From Streptomyces virginiae (GTDB taxonomy: Bacteria; Actinomycetota; Actinomycetes; Streptomycetales; Streptomycetaceae): a stretch of DNA of 64,000 nt. The stretch's first letter is position 1, and every line of letters starts with the position of its first letter. The notes under the pieces are model-generated. The model was given only the letters and a program-made list of their open reading frames with translations, had not been told where the DNA came from and did no database searches. Below, piece by piece: positions 47,028 through 53,929 of this stretch. The stretch lies in contig NZ_JOAK01000011.1 of NCBI RefSeq assembly GCF_000720455.1, positions 62,001 through 126,000 on the forward strand. The letters run 5' to 3'. The position numbers were made by a program, and so were the translations under genes.

Positions 47028-47713
47028 CGGCCGAACTCGGCCCGCACGGCCGTCAGCGCGTCCACCCGGTTCGTGGTGATCGCATCGACCCCCGCCGCGA
47101 TGAGCCCCTTCATCGTCCGCCTGGTGTCGGCGGTCCAGGCCGACACCAGCAGGCCGTCCCGGTGCAGTGCGTCCGCCAGCTCCCGGCTCACCAGCCCGAA
47201 GCGGTAGTTGAGCCAGCGCGGAGCCACCGCGTCGATGAGGACCCGCCGGGGCGGCGAGAGCGTGGTCCAGGTCAGCGCGATCTCCGCGCCGGGATCGGCC
47301 GCGCGGAGCGCCAGCATCGACCCCGGTCCCGCGCAGTAGAACGTACGCTCGCGCGCACCGCACTCCCGGACCAGGCCCACGACACTGCGGACCGCCTCGG
47401 GCGTGGCGCCCGGGAGGTCGAGCATCAGCCGGCCCGCCCCGGCCGTCATCAGCGCGTCGCGCAGCGTCGGAACGGCGCCCCCGGTCAGCTCCGCCAGCTG
47501 TGCGGCCGAGATCTCGTCGAGCCGCACGTCGTGGTTCCACAGCCGCTGGAGCGACTCGTCGTGGAGGAGGACCGGCACCCCGTCACGGGTCAGCCGTACG
47601 TCGACCTCGACCGCGTCCGCCCCGCGGGCGAAGGCGGAGCGGATCGAGGGCAGGGTGTTCTCACGGACGCGGTAGGGATCGCCGCGGTGGCCGATGGCAG
47701 TCAGGGTGCGCAT
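47024..47713 (-). CDS. glycerophosphodiester phosphodiesterase family protein
   Basis: A 229-residue cytoplasmic GDPD-fold protein. The catalytic set is visible: HRGDPYRVRENTLPSI near the start, ADAVEVDVRLTRDGVPVLLHD next, and TTNRVD near the end. It would release glycerol 3-phosphate from phospholipid-derived diesters. The stop overlaps the kinase start, so it forms a coupled unit with the two-component system. Confidence 0.9.
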   Translation of the reverse strand: MRTLTAIGHRGDPYRVRENTLPSIRSAFARGADAVEVDVRLTRDGVPVLLHDESLQRLWNHDVRLDEISAAQLAELTGGAVPTLRDALMTAGAGRLMLDLPGATPEAVRSVVGLVRECGARERTFYCAGPGSMLALRAADPGAEIALTWTTLSPPRRVLIDAVAPRWLNYRFGLVSRELADALHRDGLLVSAWTADTRRTMKGLIAAGVDAITTNRVDALTAVRAEFGR

Positions 47714-47734
47714 GGCCCCATTCTCGGGGGGACT

Positions 47735-48760
47735 TCAGCGCGCGAGCCATTGCTCGGTGTACGTGTCGATCTCCGCGTTGAGCTTCTCCTTGCCGGCCGG
47801 GTCCAGGAAGGACGCCTCGACGGCGTTCTTCGCGAGCTGCGCCAGCCCGCGCTCGTCGAGGTCCAGGAGGCGCGCGGCCACCGCGTACTCGTTGTTGAGG
47901 TCGGAGCCGAACATCGGCGGGTCGTCGCTGTTGATCGTGACGAGCACGCCCGCCGCGACCATCTCCTTGACCGGGTGCCGGTCCAGGTCGGTCACCGCGC
48001 GCGTGGCGATGTTCGAGGTCGGGCAGACCTCCAGCGCGATGCGGTGCTCGGCGAGGTGGGCGAGCAGCTCCGGGTCCTGGACGGAGCTGATGCCGTGGCC
48101 GATGCGCTCGGCGCCCAGTTCGCGGATGGCGTCCCAGACGGTCTCCGGGCCGGTGGTCTCGCCGGCGTGCGGCACGCTGTGCAGGCCGGCGGCCCGCGCG
48201 GCGTCGAAGTACGGCTTGAACTGCGGGCGCGGAACGCCGATCTCGGGTCCGCCCAGGCCGAAGGAGACCAGGCCCTCGGGGCGCAGGTCGACGGCGAGCC
48301 GCGCGGTCTCGGCGGCGGCCTCCAGGCCGGCCTCGCCGGGGATGTCGAAGCACCAGCGCAGGATGACGCCGAGTTCCTTCTCGGCGGCCTTGCGGGCGTC
48401 CTCGATGGCCTCCATGAAGGCCTTCTCGTCGATGCCGCGGCGGGTGGAGGAGTACGGGGTGATGGTCAGCTCGGCGTAGCGGATGTTCTGCCGGGCCATG
48501 TCGCGGGCGACCTCGAAGGTCAGCAGCCGTACGTCCTCGGGGGTGCGGACGAGGTCGACGACCGACAGGTAGACCTCGATGAAGTGGGCGAAGTCGGTGA
48601 AGGTGAAGTAGTCCGCGAGGGCGTCGGGGTCGGTGGGCACCTTCGAGTCGGGGTGCCGGGCGGCGAGCTCGGCCACGATCCGAGGGGAGGCCGAGCCGAC
48701 GTGGTGGACGTGGAGCTCGGCCTTGGGCAGCCCCGCGATGAAGGGGTGCAGGTCGGTCAT
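47735..48760 (-). CDS. add: adenosine deaminase
   Basis: A 341-residue metal-dependent deaminase. Zinc ligands are in ELHVHH (H17, H19), HAGET and the SDDP segment, and IGHG carries the catalytic histidine region. The first motif has ELHVHH instead of the usual DLHxHL, a subfamily trait. Adenosine or a related adenine nucleoside is the likely substrate. ATG 48760 gives the family N-terminus. Confidence 0.85.
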   Translation of the reverse strand: MTDLHPFIAGLPKAELHVHHVGSASPRIVAELAARHPDSKVPTDPDALADYFTFTDFAHFIEVYLSVVDLVRTPEDVRLLTFEVARDMARQNIRYAELTITPYSSTRRGIDEKAFMEAIEDARKAAEKELGVILRWCFDIPGEAGLEAAAETARLAVDLRPEGLVSFGLGGPEIGVPRPQFKPYFDAARAAGLHSVPHAGETTGPETVWDAIRELGAERIGHGISSVQDPELLAHLAEHRIALEVCPTSNIATRAVTDLDRHPVKEMVAAGVLVTINSDDPPMFGSDLNNEYAVAARLLDLDERGLAQLAKNAVEASFLDPAGKEKLNAEIDTYTEQWLAR

Positions 48761-48871
48761 GGGGGATGCCTCCGGATGGGCGGGGGTGCGGGCAGGACGC
48801 CTCATCGTAGGCACGGCCGTGACCGTCGGTGGCAGCGCTTAGCATGGCTGTACGAGAGAGGGGGGCTCCGT

Positions 48872-49558
48872 ATGAACGACAGCAGTCCCGAGCCGCGGGA
48901 CCCGTGGGCGCCGCCGGAGCGGCCCGTGGTGGACCTGGGCAAGTCGCAGGGTACGCACGGCACGCCGGGCGTGTCGGGCCCGCCGTCCGTGCACGACCAG
49001 CCGACGCTCGCCGGGATGCCGGGCGAGCAGACGACCCCCGCCGCGCCCGGCCCCGCCGCGAGCGCGCCGGCGGCCGGCCCCGCCTCGGCGGCGTACGGCT
49101 ACCCGGCGGCCCAGCCCGGCTACGGATACCCCGGCGACGCGGGACATCCCGGTCCCGGGTATCCGGGGTATCCCGGGTATCCGGGGTATCCCGCCCAGCA
49201 GGGGTACCCGTTCCCCGGCGCGTACCCGCCGTACGGGCGCCGGCCCAGCAACGGCTTCGGCATCACCTCGCTCGTCCTCGGCATCCTCGCGGTCGTGGGC
49301 TGCATCACCAGCTTCATGGCCGTGGCGCTCGGCATCGGCGCCGTCGTCTTCGGCGCCCTGGGCAAGGGCAAGGCCAACCGCGGGGAAGCCGACAACGGCG
49401 GGATGGCCCTGGCCGGCATCATCCTGGGCGGGGTCGGCATCGCGCTGGGCCTCCTGATGTTGTTCGCCATGTTCGCCCCGTTCCTCGACGGCGAATGGGA
49501 GGACAGCCCGCGCCGCGAGAGCCCGTATTCGGACTCACGGCTTCACGAACGGGTCTGA
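48872..49558 (+). CDS. DUF4190 membrane protein with proline/glycine/tyrosine repeats
   Basis: A 228-residue protein. The first 130 residues are disordered and end in a PGYPGYPGYPGYP run, which at DNA level is a 12-base tandem repeat (49153-49191). Two membrane segments follow (GITSLVLGILAVVGCITSFMAV and AGIILGGVGIALGLLMLF), as in DUF4190. Function unknown. It is divergent from add and overlaps the convergent TROVE gene by 16 bases. Confidence 0.8.
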   Translation: MNDSSPEPRDPWAPPERPVVDLGKSQGTHGTPGVSGPPSVHDQPTLAGMPGEQTTPAAPGPAASAPAAGPASAAYGYPAAQPGYGYPGDAGHPGPGYPGYPGYPGYPAQQGYPFPGAYPPYGRRPSNGFGITSLVLGILAVVGCITSFMAVALGIGAVVFGALGKGKANRGEADNGGMALAGIILGGVGIALGLLMLFAMFAPFLDGEWEDSPRRESPYSDSRLHERV

Positions 49559-51141
49559 AGCCACGGCCAGTCGGCGTTCCGGCCGCCCTCGATCAGCGAG
49601 ACCATCCGGAAGGCCGCGTCCGTGAGCCCGCCGAAGGTGTGCCGGTTCCCGCTGCCCGAGGGGGCGTGGCCCACCTGGTAACCCGCCAGGTTCCAGGTGT
49701 AGACGGGCACGTCGGACGGCACGTGCTGCGTCGGGTCCCCGTTGTGGCCGAAGGCGCCCGCCTGCTCGTCCGTCACGATCAACACCCGGTCGTGGTCCCG
49801 GTAGTGCTTCTTCACGGCCTCGGCCGTGTAGGTGCCACCGAGGTCCCCGAACCGTTCGAGCACCTTCAGCACGGACTCGCCCCGGGTGTGGGGGACCGCC
49901 GCGCTGGACGTGCCGAACTGCACGAGGTCGGCACGCTCGGCCCGCAGTGCCAGCGCCGCTCCGAAGACGGCCGCGGCGTCGGCCCGGTTGAGCCGGGAGC
50001 GGTCCGACAGCGGGGACCACATCGACCCGGAACGGTCGACGAGGACCAGCGTGCGGCCGGGCAGCGCCGGTACGTTGGCCAGCGAATGGCCGAGCGCCTG
50101 CTCCAGCGGGTACGCCCAGCGCAGCGAGGGCGCGTGCTGGTAGGCGGCCAGGTAGCGGAAGGGGAACTGCCGGGACCGGGCGACGACCTCCGGGTCGGAG
50201 ATCTTCGCGGCGACCTGCGCGGCCACCGCGTCCGAGACCCCGGCCTCGTCGAAGTTGCGCAGGTTGCGCAGCAGCGCCATCGCCCCCATCGACGGGATGA
50301 CCGCCTCCCAGGCGGCCGCGTCCAGCGGCCCCTGCAGCCAGCCGGCCAGCGCCTCCCAGGTCATGCCGGCCGCCGCCAGCCGCTCGGCGCCGTCCGCGGC
50401 GAGGACCACGCCACGCCGCTCGGAGACCGGCAGCTCCATCAGCGCCCGGTGCGCGGCGAGGGTGCGGGCGCCCTCCGGGACCTGCGCGGTCTGCGGGTTG
50501 TGCCTGCGGTCCAGGGCGTAGCGGAACAGCTCGCCCTGCCAGGGCCTGTCCGGGTCGGGGGAGGCGTGCACGAGGTTGAGGACGTCACCGAAGCGGTAGG
50601 CCTTGGAGTCGGTGTCGTACTTCAGCAGGGAGGCGCCGGAGTAGAGCCGGCGCACGGCGTCGGCGATCCCGCGCTTGACGGGCTTGGGCACGGCGCGCCC
50701 GTACGTGGCCGTCCAGTAGGCCAGCAGTTCACCGGGCTCGTCCGCACGCCGCAGTACGGAGTCCACGACCCGGCGGTTCGACGGCCCGTCGGTGACGCCC
50801 GCGTCGAGCCGGGCCTTCACGTACTCCGCGGCGCCGACGAGCGAGGCGGTGCGCATGTTCGCGTCCCCGCGCAGCCAGCCCAGCAGGCCGGCCGTCCAGG
50901 CGGGTTCCTCGACGGCGAGGGTGCGCACGAGCGCGGCGAACCGGTCGTCGCGCGCCTCGCCGCTCTCGTACGCGGTGCGCTGCGTCACGAAGTTGGCGAC
51001 GGCGAGCAGGAAGAGCTCGGAGCGCGGATCGCGCAGACGGCCCGGTCCGCCCTGGGCGGTGCGGGCGTGTGCGGTGGAGCGCACCGGCGAAGTGGGCGCG
51101 GCGGACGCCGGCTTGAGCGCGCGCAGGTTGAAGCGAGCCAT
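49543..51141 (-). CDS. TROVE domain protein (bacterial Ro60/Rsr)
   Basis: A 532-residue ring-shaped RNA-binding protein of the Ro60 family. The N-terminal TROVE HEAT-like domain spans about residues 10-350. A von Willebrand A-type domain follows with the MIDAS motif DRSGS in LVLVDRSGSMWSPL, a conserved T in GGTYTAEAV and VTDEQ. In other bacteria Ro60 binds Y RNAs and works with exoribonucleases in RNA turnover and stress. Three Y-RNA-like structures lie just upstream on the same strand. Confidence 0.92.
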   Translation of the reverse strand: MARFNLRALKPASAAPTSPVRSTAHARTAQGGPGRLRDPRSELFLLAVANFVTQRTAYESGEARDDRFAALVRTLAVEEPAWTAGLLGWLRGDANMRTASLVGAAEYVKARLDAGVTDGPSNRRVVDSVLRRADEPGELLAYWTATYGRAVPKPVKRGIADAVRRLYSGASLLKYDTDSKAYRFGDVLNLVHASPDPDRPWQGELFRYALDRRHNPQTAQVPEGARTLAAHRALMELPVSERRGVVLAADGAERLAAAGMTWEALAGWLQGPLDAAAWEAVIPSMGAMALLRNLRNFDEAGVSDAVAAQVAAKISDPEVVARSRQFPFRYLAAYQHAPSLRWAYPLEQALGHSLANVPALPGRTLVLVDRSGSMWSPLSDRSRLNRADAAAVFGAALALRAERADLVQFGTSSAAVPHTRGESVLKVLERFGDLGGTYTAEAVKKHYRDHDRVLIVTDEQAGAFGHNGDPTQHVPSDVPVYTWNLAGYQVGHAPSGSGNRHTFGGLTDAAFRMVSLIEGGRNADWPWLQTRS

Positions 51142-51185
51142 GTGAATCCCCCCGAATTCGATGGAAGCGGGGGAGGCGTTGCGCA

Positions 51186-51342
51186 GGGGATGCCCGAGAT
51201 CGGGAGTCGGCGGCGGACAATGCCCGGCGAGCTGCCTGACTGCTCCACCGGCCCGTTCCCGTGCGGGTGACGAGCCGGGTGGGATTCGAACCCACGACCT
51301 CCGGGTCCGGAAGTAGCCGTCGCCTGCGCACCGGACATCCCC
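51186..51342 (-). ncRNA. Y-RNA-like RNA 3, with permuted tRNA-like module
   Basis: Outer stem GGGGATGTCCG (51332-51342) with CGGGCATCCCC (51186-51196). Internal loop: 5' strand GTGCGCA, 3' strand ending GATCT. Inner stem GGCGACGG (51317-51324) with CCGCCGCC (51209-51216). The module inside holds a perfect T arm (GTGGG-TTCGAAT-CCCAC, 51279-51295), an acceptor-like stem (51270-51278 with 51248-51256) closed by a small hairpin, then a D-like arm GAGC/GCTC (51229-51245). This order is the reverse of a normal tRNA. Confidence 0.7.
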
Positions 51343-51428
51343 CACGCGGCCTCCCGAGATCAAGGTGGCGGCGGCCTGGGTTTCTCTGCGAAAGAAGGAG
51401 CCGCAGCCTGCGCACCGGGAGGTGCGTG
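51343..51428 (-). ncRNA. Y-RNA-like RNA 2, without tRNA module
   Basis: Outer stem CCTCCCG (51416-51422) with CGGGAGG (51350-51356), extended by CACG/CGTG. Internal loop: 5' strand GTGCGCA (51409-51415), 3' strand ACCTTGATCT (51357-51366). Inner stem GGCTGCGG (51401-51408) with CCGCCGCC (51367-51374), one mismatch. The end loop of about 26 bases has only a small TTCT/AGAA hairpin. It shares the internal loop of RNAs 1 and 3 but lacks any tRNA mimic. Confidence 0.6.
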
Positions 51429-51436
51429 ACGTAGGT

Positions 51437-51570
51437 GTCCAGAGAACAAGGCCGGCGAAACCACAAGGTGCTCTACCAGCTGAGCTACACCGGCCCGAAG
51501 CCGGTGACGGGACTCGAACCCGCGGCCGCCCGATTATGAGTCGAAGTAGGTCTCGCCTTCGCACCTGGAC
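51437..51570 (-). ncRNA. Y-RNA-like RNA 1, with complete permuted tRNA-like cloverleaf
   Basis: Outer stem GTCCAG (51565-51570) with CTGGAC (51437-51442). Internal loop: 5' strand GTGCGAA, 3' strand ending CCTTGTTCT. Inner stem GGCGAGACC (51549-51557) with GGTTTCGCC (51454-51462), one wobble. The module runs anticodon-like arm (51531-51543, loop CTCATAA), five-base variable region, T arm (51507-51523), acceptor CACCGGC/GCCGGTG (51500-51506 with 51488-51494) closed by TTCGG, then D arm GCTC-AGCTGGTA-GAGC (51470-51485). All arm lengths match a normal tRNA, in permuted order. Confidence 0.75.
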
Positions 51571-51618
51571 GAGGAACACGTTAGGCGGCGGCCTTCCGGC
51601 TCCGCCAGCCAATTACCC

Positions 51619-52173
51619 TCACACGCCGCCTGCGCGCAGCCGCTCCCGGGCCTCCATCAGGGCGAAGCCCAGCAGGTTCAGCCCGCGCCAGCGCGCCGGG
51701 TCCAGGGCGCGCTCGTCGTCGGCGGCCAGTCCGATGCCCCAGATCCGGTCCATCGGGCTCGCCTCCACCAGCACACGGTCCCCGGTGCCCAGCAGGTAGG
51801 CGCGCAGTGCCGGGTCGGAGCCGAACTTGTGCACACTGCCCTCCACGACCAGGGCGAACCGCTCCCGCTCCCACGTCGCGTCGTCGAAGCCGCGCACCAG
51901 CCGCCCGGCCTTCTTCGCCTCGGCCGGGCTCTTCGCCCCCACCGCGGCGCGCTCGGCCTCGGGGTCCCCGAACAGCCGGGCCTTGCCGGCCATCATCCAG
52001 TGCTCTGCCGTGGCATAACGGACGTCACCGACAGTGAAGGCGGACGGCCACCACTGACTCAGGCAGCTCGGACCGAGCTTCCCGTCGGGCCGCGGCCGGT
52101 GCCCCCAGAACGGCAGGTACTTCACCCGCTCACCGCGGCTGACCTGCTTGATCAGGTCGTCGATCATTTCCAT
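51619..52173 (-). CDS. NADAR family protein (YbiA-like N-glycosidase fold)
   Basis: A 184-residue NADAR protein. The family pattern is visible: PFWGH, SCLSQWWPSAFTVGDVRYATAEHWMMAGKARLFGD and the C-terminal NLLGFALMEARERL. Characterised members cleave N-glycosidic bonds in riboflavin intermediates or remove ADP-ribose from guanine. ATG 52173 fits the domain start. The Y-RNA array begins about 50 bases after its stop on the same strand, so read-through could feed the array and the TROVE gene. Confidence 0.88.
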   Translation of the reverse strand: MEMIDDLIKQVSRGERVKYLPFWGHRPRPDGKLGPSCLSQWWPSAFTVGDVRYATAEHWMMAGKARLFGDPEAERAAVGAKSPAEAKKAGRLVRGFDDATWERERFALVVEGSVHKFGSDPALRAYLLGTGDRVLVEASPMDRIWGIGLAADDERALDPARWRGLNLLGFALMEARERLRAGGV

Positions 52174-52321
52174 GCACGCGAGTCTGACACCCGCCACTGA
52201 CACTTCGTACGGGATTTCCGGCGTGCCTCGACACATGGTCGACCGATTCCGTCGCGTAATCAAAAGGCAACAACGGAATCACTTGGCCGAGGCCATCACC
52301 TCTGTCAGGATCGGCACTCAA

Positions 52322-52339
52322 TTCGAGCTGTAGCTCGAA
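52322..52339. promoter_or_regulatory. perfect palindrome upstream of the second aldehyde dehydrogenase
   Basis: TTCGAGCTGTAGCTCGAA has 8-base arms that are exact complements around GT. CTGTAGCT occurs twice, at 52328 and 52340, 12 bases apart. The site lies about 29 bases before the start of the second polyamine operon and is probably an operator. Confidence 0.6.
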
Positions 52340-52367
52340 CTGTAGCTACGGAGAGCGTGAGAGCGTG

Positions 52368-53882
52368 ATGGGCAACCGCTTCCAGGTCAAGGACCGCTTC
52401 GCAGACGGCGCGCAGTACATCGACGGGCAGCTGAGGCCCGGCACCTCCGGTCGGTCACACACCGTGGTCGACCCGGCCACCGGCGACGAGGTCCTCACCT
52501 ACGAGCTCGCGAGCACCGCGGACGTCGACGAGGCCGTGGCCGCCGCCAAGAGGGCCTTCCCGGGCTGGTCCGGCGCCACCCCCGGCGAGCGTTCCGACGC
52601 CCTGCACCGGCTGGCCGCCGTACTGGCGGAGCAGGCCGAGGACTTCGCGTACGCCGAGTCCCTGCAGTGCGGCAAGCCGATCAAGCTGTCCACGGAGTTC
52701 GACGTGCCGGGGACCATCGACAACACCGCCTTCTTCGCGGGCGCCGCCCGTCACCTGCAGGGGCAGGCCGCCGCCGAGTACTCGGGCGACCACACCTCCT
52801 ACGTACGCCGCGAGGCCATCGGGGTCGTCGGCTCCATCGCCCCCTGGAACTATCCGCTCCAGATGGCCGCCTGGAAGATCCTCCCGGCGATCGCGGCGGG
52901 CAACACCATCGTGCTCAAGCCCGCCGAGCTCACCCCGCTGACCTCGCTGATGTTCGCGCAGGCGGCCAAGGACGCGGGCCTGCCCGACGGTGTGATCAAC
53001 ATCGTCACCGGCGCCGGCCGCGACGCGGGCGAGCACCTGGTGGGCCACCCCGACGTGGTGATGACCTCCTTCACCGGATCCACCGCCGTCGGCAAGCGGG
53101 TCGCGGAGATCGCCACCGCCACCGTCAAGCGCCTGCACCTGGAGCTGGGCGGCAAGGCCCCCTTCCTCGTCTTCGACGACGCCGACCTGGAGGCCGCCGC
53201 GCACGGCGCCGTCGCCGCCTCCCTGATCAACACCGGCCAGGACTGCACCGCCGCGACCCGCGCCTACGTGCAGCGCCCCCTGTACGACGCGTTCGTCGCC
53301 CGGGTCGCCGAGCTGATGGAGACCGTCCGCCTCGGTGACCCCTTCGCCTCCGGCACCGACCTCGGCCCGCTGGTCTCGCACGCCCAGCGCGACCGCGTCG
53401 CCGGCTTCGTCGAGCGCGCCCGCGGCTACGCCACCGTCGTCACCGGCGGGGAGGTCCCGGGCGGCGAGCTCGCCGACGGCGCGTACTACCGGCCCACCCT
53501 CATCACCGGCGCCGCCCAGGACAGCGAGGTGGTCCAGTCGGAGATCTTCGGCCCCGTCCTCGTGGTCCTGCCCTTCGACGGCGACGACGAGGGCATCGCG
53601 CTGGCCAACGACACCCCGTACGGACTCGCGGCCTCCGCCTGGAGCCGCGACCTCTACCGGGCGGGCCGTGCCACCCGCGAGATCAAGGCGGGCTGCGTGT
53701 GGGTCAACGACCACATCCCGATCATCAGCGAGATGCCCCACGGCGGATACAAGGCGAGCGGCTTCGGAAAGGACATGTCCGCCTACTCCTTCGAGGAGTA
53801 CACGCAGGTCAAGCACGTGATGTACGACAACACAGCGGTGGCGGCCAAGGACTGGCACCGCACGATCTTCGGGGACCGATAG
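52368..53882 (+). CDS. aldehyde dehydrogenase, 4-aminobutyraldehyde type, copy 2
   Basis: A 504-residue dehydrogenase with glutamate in HLELGGKAP and catalytic cysteine C293 in GQDCTAAT. It shares the GQDCTAATR-type active site with the copy at 40575, but has a longer N-terminus and a C-terminal extension. It heads an operon with potD, potA, potB, potC and an oxidase gene, so gamma-aminobutyraldehyde or its glutamyl form is the likely substrate. ATG 52368 is chosen over GTG 52365 for spacing. Confidence 0.88.
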   Translation: MGNRFQVKDRFADGAQYIDGQLRPGTSGRSHTVVDPATGDEVLTYELASTADVDEAVAAAKRAFPGWSGATPGERSDALHRLAAVLAEQAEDFAYAESLQCGKPIKLSTEFDVPGTIDNTAFFAGAARHLQGQAAAEYSGDHTSYVRREAIGVVGSIAPWNYPLQMAAWKILPAIAAGNTIVLKPAELTPLTSLMFAQAAKDAGLPDGVINIVTGAGRDAGEHLVGHPDVVMTSFTGSTAVGKRVAEIATATVKRLHLELGGKAPFLVFDDADLEAAAHGAVAASLINTGQDCTAATRAYVQRPLYDAFVARVAELMETVRLGDPFASGTDLGPLVSHAQRDRVAGFVERARGYATVVTGGEVPGGELADGAYYRPTLITGAAQDSEVVQSEIFGPVLVVLPFDGDDEGIALANDTPYGLAASAWSRDLYRAGRATREIKAGCVWVNDHIPIISEMPHGGYKASGFGKDMSAYSFEEYTQVKHVMYDNTAVAAKDWHRTIFGDR

Positions 53883-53929
53883 CCGATCACCGCCTGACCA
53901 GCGGTCCACCTCCCGAAAGGCCACAGCGC

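Noticed and set aside
49153..49191. Short tandem repeat resembling a repeat array
   Set aside because: The 12-base unit simply encodes the PGYP run of the DUF4190 protein; there are no spacers as in a CRISPR array.
51460..51506. Possible tRNA-His or tRNA-Met gene on the minus strand
   Set aside because: The D arm and T arm are near-canonical, but the T arm and 3' acceptor strand come before the 5' acceptor strand and D arm, so no standard tRNA can form. A Y-RNA-type mimic explains it better.
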